A stretch of DNA of 64,000 nt from Raphanus sativus (GCF_000801105.2 NC_079519.1:28805288-28869287); one strand, 5' to 3'; positions 1-12,790 are shown, counted from the first letter of the stretch. Made by a program: numbers and translations. The notes: generated by a model from the letters alone, not told the origin.

Positions 1-76
1 ATATTCGGAATTTTCGAATCGAATAGCAACGGATAACGAATCGAATCAAATTTAACGGATAAAATGCCCAGCCCTA
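1..76. mobile_element. Right end of a hAT-like non-autonomous element (cut by window edge)
   Basis: The first bases are rich in ATTCGAA/CGAATC-type motifs and end in TGCCCAGCCCTA, which is the complement of the TAGGGCTGGGCA terminus typical of small hAT-type elements in Brassicaceae. The left end and target duplication lie outside the window, so the call rests on the terminus alone. Confidence 0.4.
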
Positions 77-3000
77 CATTTGGTTTATTCTCTTTCTTCC
101 ATAGGAGTATTATTTAACATCCATTTCATTTTATACTCCACAATAGTTTTGTTTGATAAAATTCAATACTTTCCTTCATTATTTTAATTCATACTTATGT
201 CAATTATACTTTGGTAACTACATATTAAGAATTATTTAAGATATTAAAATATTATAATTAATACCTACTAAACAAAAAAGTTTAAAAATACCAAAACACT
301 TGATTCAAAATAAAAAAATAAAATCATTAAGAAAAAGTGAAAATTTTAATATATATATCCAAATTAACTGAAACTAATCTCTATTGATAGGTTATAAGAA
401 ATAATAAATTTTGCTATAATTTTTATTTTTTTTTAAGTTTTGTTTTATAAAATAATGGTGAAAATAGAAAAACACTAAAATATAAGTAACCAATAGAAAG
501 AGAGTGTATAGCAGTACGGGTTCCATCTGCTTTTTTTTTCAACATATTGAAGCTATTCAACTGGTACGTGTATTTTTTCTTAATTCAACACTTTATACAT
601 TGGTTTAAGCTACTGAATGACTTATTCAACATGTCCAATGTAAGTAGTCTTAAATTCAAAAAAAAAAACTGTATGGTAGTGGATACCAAATATTTGAGTT
701 GATTGTGATGGTTATGAGTATTCTATACATCATAATTTTCCTTACATCAGTAAAATCAAAGTAATCAAGTTTTATTAAGAAAATCTAGAGTTACAATCCG
801 AAATCTTAAAAAGTAAATATAATAACTCAAGAAATCAAAATTTCTACTTATGTTTAATGTTTTTAAATCTTTCAAATTTCTATTTAATGTTTTTTTTGTA
901 ACTGATCTTTCAAATAATTTTACAACAAGAAAATCAAAATCTAAAATTACAAAATTTACAGCATAAATTTTTTTAAAAAAAAAAATTAACATTAGAGCCA
1001 CTATTAATCAACCCCTTTGTTTTCTTCAAAACTCTTAAGAGGGTGATTGGGTTGCGGCTGCAACTATTCTAGAGAGGCAAAATTTAGTTGAGAGTCATAT
1101 ATGTCATTTAATTATGTTTTTTCTTTAAAAAAAATATAACAAAAATATCTCTAAAAGGTAAAAAGAGCTGTAGAAAGCTTTGTTTCTAGAACATAAAAAA
1201 TAGTGCTCTACGGAACTTCAACACCAACAAAAATAGTTACAGCAAATAAATTTACATCTATTGTTTCAAAGCCAAAAAAAATAAAAGCCACGGCACTTAC
1301 CAGTTGCATAGAAAATTTAAAATATCAACCAATCAGAAATCCGGTGTATAGCACTTTCCTCAGATAACGCTTTGGTGCTTCACATAGTTATTGACGTTAT
1401 ATGCTGGCAAACAGAAAAACAAAAACAAAAAAACAGTGATGGTAAGTGTAGACTTATTCACGGATCTTTGGAATTATCTTAAACATATGCATGATGCATA
1501 AACATATGCATGATGCATATCCTTAGTTTAAGTGTTAGAAAAAGTTCTCATCCAAACGCAATTATTTCCAAATTAGCTGTGACGTGATCATTAAACTTAA
1601 GAGATTACAATTTCTGCAAATAGTTAATCTGCTCATCATCTTGCACATGCATGCATGATGCATCTCTTTAATTTATATCTTATATAGAGTTCTCGCCCAA
1701 ACGCAATTAATTTTAATAGCTGTTACGTGACCATTACATAGAGATTACAGTTTCTGCCAATAGTTAGCCTGCTCATGTTTATAAAACTTCTAATGACTTC
1801 TTCTGTATAACAAAAAAAAAATACTTAGAAAAAAGACTTAAAAAGACTACCTTTTTCAAAAAAAAAAAAAAGACTTCCTTCTTTTTCTTCCCAGAAAACC
1901 TACAATTTTTTCAACTAAACTGTAAATGATTTAACGTTTGATTTCTTTTTCTTGCTTAAGTTTTCGACGACATAATTTAGAGTTCACTTCTTTTTCATCA
2001 CCTTAAAATACAGAATCAGCAAACAAGCTGGTACTGAGAACCCAACACCATAGGAGCGCAAGCTCTGAGGATTCACTACTTGAAAAAACTGCGAGATAAA
2101 GCAGAACAAAATATATTCATTATTTGTGAAAATTGATTTTAATAACTATGTCACCAAAATATATTCATTTTTCAATAAATATTTTACAAAAAAAGGTTCA
2201 AAATTAATCATGTTTGAGTTGGAGTATGATTTATAATAAAATAAAAGATTCTCCTTACCATGTAGGTGAGAAACAAACAATATGTGGAAAAAATCATGTG
2301 ACGATCACATAATCAATTATAATTTGTTTTTGATTTTCCAACAACTACCAGATGGATGATGTAGTTTTTAGATAGAATCATAGAATGAACGGCGTGAAAA
2401 CCCACAGACTATGGCATGCAGGCGTACATTATAATTAGCTAAATCCAAAAATGTTTATTTCAGTTATACATTTATTTGTGTGACCAATTGCTTGATTAAC
2501 ACTAAATCAGGAGCCAAGGGAAATAGTGGCCATGAGAAGACGAGTTTATGTGGGAAAGCCTCCAAGCCAAGGAGAGAGTTTCGCACAAGTCTTAGGAGAG
2601 GGTTTCACACAAGCCTCCAATTTGTGCGACCATGTGTGATTAGTTGTCTTTTTTGTGTTATTAGTTGTTAACCAATAACAACCATGTGCATTGTCGTTTT
2701 TCCACTTTACTCTTCTGCTCGTCTGTTGAAATCGTTGTAACCGAACGAGAGAAGAACCAGAGACGTTACAGTTTAAGATAATGTGATAAGGAAAAAAAAA
2801 GCCGACAGCAATTAGGCTTTTAGAATGTATATTCAGGCCATAGAAAGGCCGTTCAAGATTCAGCTTAATTGGGCCTTTCCACAAAATTGGTAATCGTCCT
2901 CCTCATATTGTCACGTGGACGAACAATAATCGTCAGATCAAAACGTTTCAACGGTTACAGTCTGATCAAACGCCTCTAAGCAATCGTAATTCAACGGCCA

Positions 3001-3101
3001 CAAATAGTCCCGCCATTAGAAAAAAAACAGATAAGAGATAGATAGTTAAGGAGATAACGTAACGTAGCTAGTGAAAGCAGAGCCTCCCAGAAAAAATAAC
3101 A
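77..3101. other. AT-rich intergenic region upstream of the At1g62780-like gene
   Basis: No gene is recognisable here. A segment near 1041-1360 begins with GGGTGATTGGGTTGCGGCTG and ends near CAACCAATCAG, weakly suggesting a decayed MITE. A duplicated block is listed separately. The less AT-rich part at 2480-2870 has short open frames on both strands that match no family I know. The 2900-3101 part probably holds the promoter and 5' UTR of the gene at 3102. Confidence 0.5.
1482..1776. repeat. Direct duplication carrying CATGCA (RY-type) motifs
   Basis: Two diverged copies of a block of about 130 bp lie at roughly 1503-1635 and 1646-1776. Both start with a run of ATGCATGATGCAT, then share a CCAAACGCAATTA segment, an ACGTGA(T/C)CATTA segment, and AGAGATTACA followed by TTTCTGC and a TAGTTA...CTGCTCAT end. 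The first copy also has a 19-bp tandem repeat at 1482-1519. CATGCA is the core of the RY element bound by B3 factors; whether it works here is unknown. Confidence 0.6.
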
Positions 3102-4756
3102 ATGGCTTCGCTCTCAATAGGAATCGCCTTTGCGAACACCGTCCGTAAAGTCCCGAGAATTAATACACGAAGGAGCAAAATCTCCTGCGAATGGGTAAAG
3201 AACGAATCACAATACATCATCACTGTATGATTCTTGTTCTTGATTTTTTCGTCTGAACATGTTCTTGTTGATCATAAGGAAGGATCCCAAAGGTATACTA
3301 GGACCAGCACAAACTGGCCATATCGCTCGTCTTGAGTTCAAACGCAGGATAGAGAGAGACTCCGAGGCTAAAGAAGCTTTCCAGAAACAACTCCGTGAAG
3401 AGAGAGAGCGTCGTCAAGCTCTTAGAGAGGTAAATCAAAACTCCTATCATACTTAATAGTACTGATGATACATAATCATATGTATGGAATTGTTTTACTG
3501 ATGTTGCTAGTCTTTTCATGGGTTTTGTCAGTCTAGAGTTGTACCAGATACTTCCGCTGAGCTGATTGAGTTCTTTCTTGACACGGAAGCTCAGGAGATT
3601 GAATTCGAAATCGCTAGGCTTCGTGGAAGGTTAGTGAAAATGTTTTAAGATATCAAGTATAATACCCTTTTTTCTAAAAGAAGTATAATACATGTTTGTT
3701 TTTTTTAAATGCTTTGGAAAATTATACATGTTTGGTTTATTACAAGACAGAACTGAGTTAAAAAAGTTTGAGTATTGTGTGAATAAAACTCATGTTTTAC
3801 CGGGGATTCCAGGTTAAACGACGAGTTTTTTGCGCAAATTCGACTTGAAATCGGGCAAATCCGGTTTGCTGTTACAAAAACCGCGGTACAATGTTCTTCA
3901 AACAACATTTGAATCCATCACCAGTGGAGTCGACGGCCACTTAACCAATCTTTGTTTTTTTTTTTTCATCATGTAGGAAGATGAAGACAGATTGATTGAG
4001 CTTGAATCACTTCAGAAGGCCTTAGAAGAAGGAATTGGTTTGTGTTCTGTCTTTATGGTCTTAATTATTGTGTCATCTTATTACTGGTTTTGATTACTTC
4101 TCTCTACTATTTGTAATGTTGCAATGCAGAGGCTTATGACAAAATGCAAAAGGAGCTTATGACGGCTACAAATAGCTTAACCAAGATCTTAACCTCAACC
4201 GATATCAAAGCAACAGTACGTGTTACATTAGTCATTATGAGATGGTTTTGAACCATTGTGTTGATTCTTGTTTGTTATTACAGTTGTTGGATATGGTGGA
4301 GAAAAACGAGATCAACAGATCTTTGTTGACTCTTCTTGATGAAAACATAGCTAATGCATACAGAGGGAACCAGGTTAGTAGACCCGGTTGATTTTTGGTT
4401 GAGACAAAATAAAGATGGTTTCGAATCTTTGATTTAAAGTATAACGGAAATCTCTAATCTAATTGACAGGAGGTAGGCATAAATACATAATAACCGTACT
4501 GAACCGAACCAAACAAAACCTTATCAAACGGAAACTGAGCCGAACTTAAACAATAGCCTGAACTTTTATGATGAATCAACAGAATTGCAACCTGAAATAA
4601 AACTCGGTTCTAGCTTTTGACCGAATAGAAAACCGATTGCAACCATAACTATTCTAAAGGAGAATTATAATTTATTTATTTTTGGTTTCGCAGAAAGAAG
4701 CAGGAGATTACATGGAGAAGGTACGTGCTTCGGTTCTAAAGTACTTGACGGTGTAA
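3102..4756 (+). CDS. At1g62780-like small conserved plant protein, 8 coding exons
   Basis: Exons read as 3102-3194, 3283-3429, 3532-3629, 3813-3885, 3977-4037, 4130-4215, 4284-4373 and 4694-4756. All introns are GT-AG and the joined frame is open for 236 residues. The N-terminus (MASLSIGIAFANTVRK) is rich in Ser, Arg and Thr and lacks acidic residues, as in chloroplast transit peptides. The rest is charged and mostly helical, with probable coiled coil in about residues 45-80 and 110-180. I recognise it by position and general character as the Arabidopsis At1g62780 type, a protein of unproven function; the methylthiotransferase name sometimes attached to this locus is not supported, as no Cys cluster or radical-SAM motif is visible. 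The last intron (4374-4693) is longer than the others and holds a CCGAAC-rich stretch typical of a decayed hAT-like insertion. Confidence 0.85.
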
Positions 4757-6574
4757 CATATGAGTGATGAGTCTACAAAGATTTCTCAATCTCTGGAATG
4801 TTTACTATGTTCGGGTAAAATGTATTTATATTTATTTTGTTGAGTAAAATGTATTTCTTTTTCCCGAACGAATGTTTTATATCTTTAAGGTCATATTTTC
4901 TAAAAAAAATCCGCACTTTAACATGTACCATGTCTCGAAATATCGACTTATATAAGCTTTCGTTCTTTGCATGTCTGTGTCATTACTCATTATGGGACCA
5001 TGTTCGCTGTAACGATTAAATCTCTTCTTTTTTTTCTGTCAACACGATTAAATCTCTTCTATTCGTAATAATTGAAATAAATCAATCATTTATAAAGTTG
5101 TGGAAAAGAATAAAATAAAGGAATCAGTGATGGTATACTACAAAGAGAACAATAATTTTTTTCCGAATAATTCGATGTACGTTGGCATTCATTAAATTAG
5201 ATCCAGATTTGTGGCGTGTATCCATATCAGTCTACTATCTGTCGGAGTACGCCTCGGTCATCAAAAGTTAGGAAAATCCGGATTTTAAATTTTAGTTTTA
5301 GTGGTCTTCCGAATTTGAACCCAAATTTGTATTAGACCGACATTTTTTCAAGACTATTGGAGCGTCCTCACTTGGTTCAGAGAGAACAATAATTAAAGAA
5401 AACAATTGTGACATTGGTTCCAGCTTCCAAGCATAGCCTTTCATTATCATCTTTAGCTTTTATATTATTTTCCACTGTGACACAATTATCCTCATTATTA
5501 CGTTCACATGCATATGTTTTTTTGTGGGTTATCTTTTGGGCTATGCAGCAACTAACTATAGTAAAAGCAAAATAACTTTGATAAAAAGAATCATGTCCAC
5601 TTGTCTATCGTCATTTTTTAGGCTACCGAATGGAAAGATATAGAAAAGATCTTAGAATAAAAAAAAATATTAAGAAAAGAGAGAGAAAATTTTCTAATCT
5701 TTTAGACAGTTAAAAAACCTTTGATTGTATATTTTGTCCACATACTTTTACCTAAATAATTTAGTGATTTGATTTAAATCAAAATTTAATTATTTATCGT
5801 ATCATTTAAGTGATATTTAAAGATATTAATTTTGTTTCATAATAGATGATGTTCTCACAATTCTACATAAAATTTAATGTCATTTGAAATTTATGATCAA
5901 TTACAAAATATTGTATTTTTTTATTGGTTAAATTAGTTGTATTTTATATTACCAAAGTAAATTGAATAAAAATTCGTATTTTCTTAATTTTTGTGCAAAA
6001 ATTTAAACATCTCTTAAATGATAGAGAGAATATTGTTTTGTCTTTAAGAACCTATGTTTTGCAAAATCACCGTTAATGTTGCTCTAGTAGATTCATTATT
6101 TAGAGTAGTCATGGGCGTCTTCACCCCAACCCGAAGTATCTTTCTAAATCCGAATTGAAAAAACAAAATCGGATTCAAACCGTTATATAGAAATATCCGA
6201 ATGACACTTATGCACTTACGAGCTTAGTAAATATGTTAATGTTTTTATATATGTTAAGGTAATTTAGATAGTTTATAGTATTTTAGAGATTTATGTCTAT
6301 GTTATATGTTATTTTGAATATCTTTTTGTTAATTTAGATAGTTTAATTAACTTTTAATTATATTTGTGAATAATTTACATATTTTGAATATTATTTTGTT
6401 AAATTTTTAGGTTTAAAAAAAATATTTTTGGATGATTTTAGATATTGGTTATAATCCGATCTGAACCGAATTCGGAAAGAATTGAACTGAATCTAATCTA
6501 ATAATTGGCAAAAATCAAATAGTATTTGTGAGTAGAGTACCGAAAATCCGAATCATCCGCACAGAAGTCTATTA
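4757..6574. other. Intergenic region with a degenerate CCGAA-rich repeat
   Basis: No gene is seen. From about 6108 to 6569 the sequence is CCGAA/CCGAAT-rich at both ends and AT-rich inside, like a decayed hAT-type non-autonomous element. The first Copia element inserted at its right side, leaving TATTA at 6570-6574 as target duplication. The rest is plain AT-rich sequence. Confidence 0.45.
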
Positions 6575-6827
6575 TAAAGTCGCCTAAGGATCGATTGTGT
6601 GAATGTGCAAAGCTTGTTAATAAAACAGTTTCTTCGTTTTATTAAACTCTTAACTTCTTGAGATCATCTTACATTATAGATCTCTATATATAGGGTCTTA
6701 GCTTAACCTATTACAAAGTGATCTAGAAACTTAACATAAATCTAAATCAAATTTTTCCTTTTTAGTTATTCAAACTTCCTTTTATGAATAACTTGTTTCC
6801 TAAGCTATCTTTGAAGCTTATCCAACA
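6575..6827 (-). repeat. 3' LTR of Copia element 1
   Basis: This copy matches 11006-11258 except for two substitutions near its minus-strand start. On the minus strand it begins TGTTGGATAAGC. Read through the late stop, the polyprotein frame would end inside this LTR at 6818. Confidence 0.95.
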
Positions 6828-6838
6828 TTCTCCCTTCT
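6828..6838 (-). other. Polypurine tract of Copia element 1
   Basis: On the minus strand the bases AGAAGGGAGAA directly precede the 3' LTR, the position where plus-strand DNA synthesis is primed in LTR retroelements. Confidence 0.8.
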
Positions 6839-6937
6839 AAGCTTCAAGCCATCTTTGCTTAAGTCTTGAACTTGAATCAGCTCCCTCATCTCTTTGAACT
6901 TGATTCTTGCTAAAGCTTTAGTTAGGATGTCCGCTTT

Positions 6938-9900
6938 CTACTTTTCTCCAGGAACATGTTCCACATCAATCTCGTCTTGTTCCACTCGTTCACGAATGAA
7001 ATGAAATCTCTTGTGAATGTGCTTGCTTCTTCGGTGAAACACGGGATTCTTGGCTAATGAGATAGCAGACTTGTTATCCACTCGTATCATCGTCTTCTTC
7101 ATCTCTTTTCCTGTAATCTCACTTATCAAATCTTGTATCCAGACCGCCTGCTTTGCTGCTTCCGTTGCCGCCATATACTCTGCTTCACACGAGCTTAAAG
7201 ACACCGTGTCTTGCTTCTGTGAGCACCAAGTGATTGGCGTTTCTCCTAGACAAAACAAGTGACCTGTCGTACTTCTTCCATCGTCCGGATCTGTGTTATG
7301 ACTATTGTCACTATATCCCACGAGATTCATTGATCCACCTTGCTCGTAAGATAATCCGTACCCGACTGTTCCCTTCAAATACCTTAGCACTTGCTTCAGT
7401 GCGTTGCCGTGAGACGTTCTTGGTGAGTGCATATATCTACTCAAGATGCCCACTGCGTAACACATGTCTGGTCTTGAGTGCATAAGATATCTGAGACAGC
7501 CAATTCTCCTTCGATATAATGTAGCATCTATCTCAGGTTCGTCGAGGCCTTTTGAGAGTTGCAGACCGAACTCCATGGGTATACATGTCGAGTTGCAGTC
7601 GTCCATTGCAGCTTCCTCCAATACTCTCATCGCATACGCTTCTTGATTGATCATGATGTACTTTGAGCTTTTTCTTACTTCCAATCCGAGGTAGTATGTT
7701 AGAAGACCCAAATCAGACATCTCAAAGTTCTTCGACATGTTCTTCTTAAACTCTGAGATTTCTTTTGCAGAGTCTCCGGTAATGAATAAGTCGTCAACAT
7801 AGATAGCCACGATTAGCTTTCCTTTATCATCCTTTCGATAGACCGAATTTTCTTTAGAACACCTCTTGAAGCCGAGTTGCTTCAAAGTTCGATCAAGCTT
7901 TATGTTCCAAGCTCGTGGAGCTTGTTTCAATCCATACAAGGCCTTGGAGAGTTTGAAAACCTTATGCTCTTCTCCCTTCTTTTCAAACCCTTCAGGCTGT
8001 GACACATAAACTTCTTCGTGTAACTCACCATGTAAGAATGCTGTCTTGACGTCTAGATGGTGAATCTCCCACTTGTTCGCAGCAGCTAACCCAATCAGGA
8101 GTCTTATGGTCTCTAATCGAGCCACTGGTGCAAACACTTCATCAAAGTCGATACCATGTTCTTGTACGTAACCTTTAGCTACGAGTCTCGCTTTGAACTT
8201 GTTGATAGATCCATCAGCGTTTCTTTTGATCTTGAAGATCCACTTGAGACCGATGATCTTTGCTCCAGCTGGCTTGTCTGTTAGCGTCCATGTCTTGTTT
8301 ATGTTGATAGAATGGATCTCGTCGTCACATGCCTTCGTCCATCTTTTATCTCCCTTTGCTTCTTGGAAATTCTTTGGCTCATCATTGATAACATGAAGCA
8401 ACAGCTCACATTCTATCTCAGCAAGTAAAATGTAGTCATCTAGGTAACTAGGTTTACTTGTTTGACGAGTTGAGCGCCTTACTTCCTGTGTCGAGCTTTG
8501 TTCAACTTCTTCTTTTTCGTTGTGTGTTACATCTGATTCTGCGTGTGTAACACCTGTTTCGTCTTCTTGCTGCTCTCTTTCTGCATTCGCGGTTTTTTCT
8601 TGTTGTGTGCTGGCTATAAACGGACCATTCCCTTCGTTTACAGTCAATCCCCACGTCATCCGGAACATACCAGAGTCGTCTTGTCCTTCCTTAGTAGCTC
8701 CCTTCCAATTCCAACAAGTCTTCTCGTCAAAAATTACGTCCCGACTTACGACTATCCTTTTGAAGGTAGGATTATAAAGTCGATAAGCTTTCGTGCCTGG
8801 TTCGATTCCGAGATGAACAAGAGCTTGAGAACGATCATCAAGTTTCCTTAGATGAACTGAATCTACTTTCGCGTGAGCAACACATCCAAAAACTCTTATG
8901 TGACCTACGTTAGGCTTTCCTCCCTTCAAGCTTTCGTATGGAGTTTTATTCTTCAATGCTCTAGTAGGAACACGATTGATCACATATGTTGCGTGTCGCA
9001 CGGCTTCTCCCCACATGTAGTTCGGTACCTTCATAGCTTTCATCATGCTTCGAGTCATCTCCATTAAAGTACGATTCCTTCTCTCCACAACTCCATTCTG
9101 TTGTGGAGTATATGGTGCTGTTAAATGGCGTTTGATGCCATGTTTGTTGCAGAAGTCTTGGAAGTCCTTTGACGTGAACTCTCCTCCTCTGTCCGTACGG
9201 AGTGTTCCGATTGTCTTGTTTGCTTCCCTCTCAAAAAGGGCTTTAAAACTCTTGAATATGTCAAAGGCTTCACTCTTTTCTCTCAACAAAATAGACCACA
9301 TATATCTCGTACAATCATCAACTATGACGAAGATATAGTTGTTGTGACCTTGTGTTGCCGGTGATATGGGACCGCACAGATCCGCGTGTAACAGCTCGAG
9401 AGCAACCAAAGCTCTGTATGCAGTTGCTGCAGGAAAGATGTGACGCGTCTGCTTCCCAACCAAACACGAGTCACACAGCTGCTTCTCTTCATGTATTTCA
9501 GGTAAGCCACGAACCATATCATGTGTTGCCATGGCCCTTATTGTCTTGAAGCTTATATGACCAAGGCGTGCGTGCCATCTCCATGGTTCCTCCTTGATCT
9601 TTGCGAGTAGACAAGTAGGTTTACCGACTTTGAGTGATATCTTATATAGACGATTAGAAGCTCTCTGAACTTTCACCAAAAGTCTACCGCTTGGATCTCT
9701 CAAAGTGAGGTAATTCTCTTTCATCCTTATGTCACACCCTTGTTCAGTTGCTTGACCCAGACTTAGTATGTTACTCTTCAAGTTCGGTATGTAATATATG
9801 TCGGTTAGGAGCTTCTGTTCCCCTGTCTTGGCTTCAAAGAGAATAGACCCTTTGCCGTTTATATCTACATACGAGCCATCTCCGAACTTGACTTTTCCTT

Positions 9901-10951
9901 TGATGTTCTCGTTGAGCTCTGAGAAGTAAGATCTTTCACCAGTCATGTGATTGCTCGCACCGTTGTCTAGATACCATATACCATCTTCTTTCTTGCTTGG
10001 ATCTAGTGAATTCGGTAAGACTTTCTCTTCGTTGAGATACACAACTTGATGCATGTATAACGCAGCTTCTGCTACCTCCGTCTCTGTCTTGTTGAGCTCT
10101 TGTTTCTCTTCTTTCTTCTCAGGACACACGGATTTGAAGTGTCCCTTCTTCTTACAATTGAAGCATGTGATCTGGGAGTAGTCTTTCTTTTCTTTGTGCC
10201 CCTCGCCAGTGTTGCTTCTTCCTCGTCCTCTACCTCTGTTTCCTTGACCACGACCACAATATGATCCTCTTCCTCTGCCTCTCGAGTTCTGATCGCTTGA
10301 TGTTTCAGTGCTTGAGAACAACAGATTGTTTTGTTGATCATATGCAGTTTTGCCTTTGACTCGTTCTTCATATGCTTTGAGTCTTCCAATAATATCTTCA
10401 AAGGAGGTTTTGTTTAGATCAAGCATCTGCTCTATTGATGCCGTCATGTGAATGAATTTCATTGGTAGACTGTTGAGAAGTTTCTTCACGAGCTTTGGTT
10501 GATCAATACTCTGTCCCAACGAGGATGCTTTTGATGCAAGCTCTGTTAACTTGCTCGTGAAGTTATCTATACTGTCCGAGTCTTCCATACTTAATCGATC
10601 GAATTCATTCATCAGCGTTAGTAGACGAGATTCTTTAACGCGTTCAACACCAAGGTTTCTGGTTTTAATGGCTTCCCATATAACTTTAGGGGAGTCATCT
10701 TCTCCGGCTTGTAAAACCATCGTTTCAGGTATTGAACCGAACAGAAGTCCCGTTGCGAGATCGTTTCTTTCTTCGTCGTCAGTGCCTGGATCTACTGCAC
10801 CCCAAACTTTGTGAACCTTTAACAGAATCTTCATCCTCTTTGCCCAAACAGTGTAGTTCGTCGTATTGAGCATCGGACAGATTACAGCACTCGGAAAGTC
10901 TTCTCTTCTTCCTAGTGGCTTCATCTCTGTTAAAGCTTTTGTATCAGCCAT
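6938..10951 (-). CDS. Copia gag-pol polyprotein, late premature stop
   Basis: A 1337-residue frame encodes the usual Copia order. Gag comes first, with a CCHC zinc knuckle at about 263-276 ([14 protein letters not shown]) after an Arg/Gly-rich stretch. The aspartic protease has DNGASNHM at about 329-336. Next are the GAG-pre-integrase and integrase core (HARLGH, then RTDRGGEF), reverse transcriptase with YVDD at about 1050, and RNase H (SSCEAEY). Compared with the polyprotein at 20212-24312 it stops about 40 codons early: TAG at 6938-6940 falls where a Gln codon is expected, a single C-to-T change, and the frame stays open beyond it to 6818 in the LTR. It may therefore be inactive or rely on readthrough. 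The start at 10951 follows the primer site by about 40 bp. Confidence 0.93.
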   Translation of the reverse strand: MADTKALTEMKPLGRREDFPSAVICPMLNTTNYTVWAKRMKILLKVHKVWGAVDPGTDDEERNDLATGLLFGSIPETMVLQAGEDDSPKVIWEAIKTRNLGVERVKESRLLTLMNEFDRLSMEDSDSIDNFTSKLTELASKASSLGQSIDQPKLVKKLLNSLPMKFIHMTASIEQMLDLNKTSFEDIIGRLKAYEERVKGKTAYDQQNNLLFSSTETSSDQNSRGRGRGSYCGRGQGNRGRGRGRSNTGEGHKEKKDYSQITCFNCKKKGHFKSVCPEKKEEKQELNKTETEVAEAALYMHQVVYLNEEKVLPNSLDPSKKEDGIWYLDNGASNHMTGERSYFSELNENIKGKVKFGDGSYVDINGKGSILFEAKTGEQKLLTDIYYIPNLKSNILSLGQATEQGCDIRMKENYLTLRDPSGRLLVKVQRASNRLYKISLKVGKPTCLLAKIKEEPWRWHARLGHISFKTIRAMATHDMVRGLPEIHEEKQLCDSCLVGKQTRHIFPAATAYRALVALELLHADLCGPISPATQGHNNYIFVIVDDCTRYMWSILLREKSEAFDIFKSFKALFEREANKTIGTLRTDRGGEFTSKDFQDFCNKHGIKRHLTAPYTPQQNGVVERRNRTLMEMTRSMMKAMKVPNYMWGEAVRHATYVINRVPTRALKNKTPYESLKGGKPNVGHIRVFGCVAHAKVDSVHLRKLDDRSQALVHLGIEPGTKAYRLYNPTFKRIVVSRDVIFDEKTCWNWKGATKEGQDDSGMFRMTWGLTVNEGNGPFIASTQQEKTANAEREQQEDETGVTHAESDVTHNEKEEVEQSSTQEVRRSTRQTSKPSYLDDYILLAEIECELLLHVINDEPKNFQEAKGDKRWTKACDDEIHSININKTWTLTDKPAGAKIIGLKWIFKIKRNADGSINKFKARLVAKGYVQEHGIDFDEVFAPVARLETIRLLIGLAAANKWEIHHLDVKTAFLHGELHEEVYVSQPEGFEKKGEEHKVFKLSKALYGLKQAPRAWNIKLDRTLKQLGFKRCSKENSVYRKDDKGKLIVAIYVDDLFITGDSAKEISEFKKNMSKNFEMSDLGLLTYYLGLEVRKSSKYIMINQEAYAMRVLEEAAMDDCNSTCIPMEFGLQLSKGLDEPEIDATLYRRRIGCLRYLMHSRPDMCYAVGILSRYMHSPRTSHGNALKQVLRYLKGTVGYGLSYEQGGSMNLVGYSDNSHNTDPDDGRSTTGHLFCLGETPITWCSQKQDTVSLSSCEAEYMAATEAAKQAVWIQDLISEITGKEMKKTMIRVDNKSAISLAKNPVFHRRSKHIHKRFHFIRERVEQDEIDVEHVPGEK

Positions 10952-10991
10952 GGATACAGCTTCTCGATTTCACAATCACACAAAAACCTAA

Positions 10992-11003
10992 GCTCTGATA
11001 CCA
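10992..11003 (-). other. Primer-binding site of Copia element 1
   Basis: On the minus strand TGGTATCAGAGC lies two bases after the 5' LTR. This is the standard plant Copia primer site, complementary to the 3' end of initiator methionine tRNA. Confidence 0.9.
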
Positions 11004-11005
11004 AA

Positions 11006-11258
11006 TAAAGTCGCCTAAGGATCGATTGTGTGAATGTGCAAAGCTTGTTAATAAAACAGTTTCTTCGTTTTATTAAACTCTTAACTTCTTGAGATCATCT
11101 TACATTATAGATCTCTATATATAGGGTCTTAGCTTAACCTATTACAAAGTGATCTAGAAACTTAACATAAATCTAAATCAAATTTTTCCTTTTTAGTTAT
11201 TCAAACTTCCTTTTATGAATAACTTTTTTCCTAAGCTATCTTTGAAACTTATCCAACA
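11006..11258 (-). repeat. 5' LTR of Copia element 1 with TATA box
   Basis: This is the LTR that would drive transcription leftward. On the minus strand CTATATATAG at about 11114-11123 is the likely TATA box. It is followed on its outer side by the target duplication TATTA at 11259-11263. Confidence 0.93.
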
Positions 11259-11263
11259 TATTA

Positions 11264-11751
11264 GGCCACCGAACTCCAGACCTATTTAGAGAGGTTTTCT
11301 TCCTTTTATGATGGCAGACAAAATAATAATATCCGTACCGCACATCAAATTGGGTTTAAATAATACTCTATTCAGCTGGCCTGTTTACCCGGATTCAACG
11401 CTCATCCGTTAGCGCTGAGAAATAAATCGTAACCCAAAAAGTACGCATGAACCTGTTGTCGTTATTCGACATGGTCTGGATAAGCATCCTAAAAAACATA
11501 TTAATGCGTAAGAAAAAACAAATTAAATAAGATTTATACGGCTGTGACTGGTATGTGAGGGAGCGTAAAAGTATGTATTTGCTATCTTTTTAATCTCTAA
11601 AATACAAGTATAATTTTTTTTTCCAACAAAATACAAGTATAATCTATTCCAATATATTTTTGATTTCCAAAACAATTTTTCTCCAATAAAAAAATAAAAA
11701 TGCTAGTTATTATAAAAATACAAAATGTGGTTACTTTTACATTAAATAATA
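11264..11751. other. Intergenic sequence between Copia element 1 and the split MITE
   Basis: The first part (11264-11480) is the right-hand continuation of the sequence broken by the Copia insertion. The remainder is AT-rich. No gene is seen. Confidence 0.5.
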
Positions 11752-12140
11752 CTCTTTCTATATTATTTTAATTGGATTTTAAGGTTTTCTCACAAAGATT
11801 AAGAAAATGCAAAGTTTTATGTCATTTAGCTTGATTATATAAAAATAACATTAAACAAAATTAGTTAATCAATGAAAAAGATATATTATTTTGTAAAGGA
11901 AATTACCAAAAATACCATTTTCATGATGCCACTTTTCAAGTTTACACTAATCAACTTTACCATTAAAATTTTAATAGGTAAAATACTATTATACCCCTAA
12001 CTAATTAAACTTAAAAATATTTTTTCTACGATTTCTTCAGGTCTCAGATCCGTTTATCCGATGATCAAATCCGACGATTGGCCGATTCCGACGAGTACTC
12101 CGGCGAGATTCAACGACGCTGGTGAGTTCTTCAGTGAGAT

Positions 12141-12434
12141 TTGACGACAACGACGAGTTCCTTAGCTAGTTCTCCGGCAAGATTTGATGAGGATTACAAC
12201 CTCAAATGGTTTTCCGAATCAAACCGTTCTGGACCTTTCTTAGGGTTTGCTCGAGCTCAATCCGCACTCGAAGGATGCGACTCTAAATTGGTTCCAGTCT
12301 TTGTGAAAAGCTTTGGGTTTTTGATTCGTATCAGTTACGAACAGAAATGTGGGGATTGGAAGTTTAATTTGACTGAGAATCATCTGTTTGAAGCTTTTGT
12401 GTATAGATGTGGAAGGTGGGGATTGGAAGTTTAA
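12141..12434 (+). other. 97-codon open frame in the MULE, unrecognised
   Basis: The frame starts in a Thr/Ser-rich stretch in the GC-richer subterminal region and continues through residues such as [19 protein letters not shown]. No family is recognisable. It could be a captured exon or chance. A following copy of the segment GGAAGTTTAATT at about 12358 and 12424 shows local duplication. Confidence 0.25.
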
Positions 12435-12602
12435 TTGGTTCTTGTCTTTGTGAAAATCTTATGCAGTTTTATAGATGTGGAACTTTGCACCTGAAAGGCT
12501 TTGAATTTGAAGCTTCTGTGTATTAAACTGACTAACTAGTTGATTTGTGGGTTTGCAGAGAACGAAGTTGTATCAGTGTTTGCTGTGAGATAAAAAGGTG
12601 CG

Positions 12603-12790
12603 ATGGCGAGGATAAAACATCAGGCTCTGCTTAATCAAAGCAAGAAGAAGAAGGGTACTAGCCACATAAGACATCCAGACTATTGTCGTGTGTAATCTCG
12701 TATTGTCGTGTGTTTTATCCTCAACAATTGTCGTGTGTAATCTCGTAGTTGTTGTAGTTGTACTCTCCTTGGTTAACAACTTATCGTCAT
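12603..12790 (+). pseudogene. Fragment resembling the N-terminus of a CYP21-type cyclophilin
   Basis: From the ATG at 12603 the frame reads MARIKHQALLNQSKKKKG and soon hits a stop. About 60 bp on, in another frame, STIVVCNLVVVVVVLSLV follows (12720-12776). Together these resemble the basic start and membrane anchor of membrane-anchored plant CYP21-3/21-4 cyclophilins as I remember them. A short internal duplication (TATTGTCGTGTGTAATCTCG, about 12680-12747) explains the break. The isomerase domain is absent. The family call is from memory, hence moderate confidence. Confidence 0.5.

Larger units (their letters stand above)
6575..11258 (-). mobile_element. Full-length Ty1/Copia LTR retrotransposon (element 1)
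   Basis: The element is 4684 bp, with 253-bp LTRs at 6575-6827 and 11006-11258 and a 5-bp target duplication TATTA at 6570-6574 and 11259-11263. Read on the minus strand it has 5' LTR, a primer site for initiator Met-tRNA, a single gag-pol frame, a polypurine tract and 3' LTR. The LTRs differ at two positions by eye (near 6795 and 6816 against the right copy), indicating a recent insertion. The LTR starts with TG on the minus strand but ends in CTTTA rather than CA; the target duplication fixes this boundary. Confidence 0.95.
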
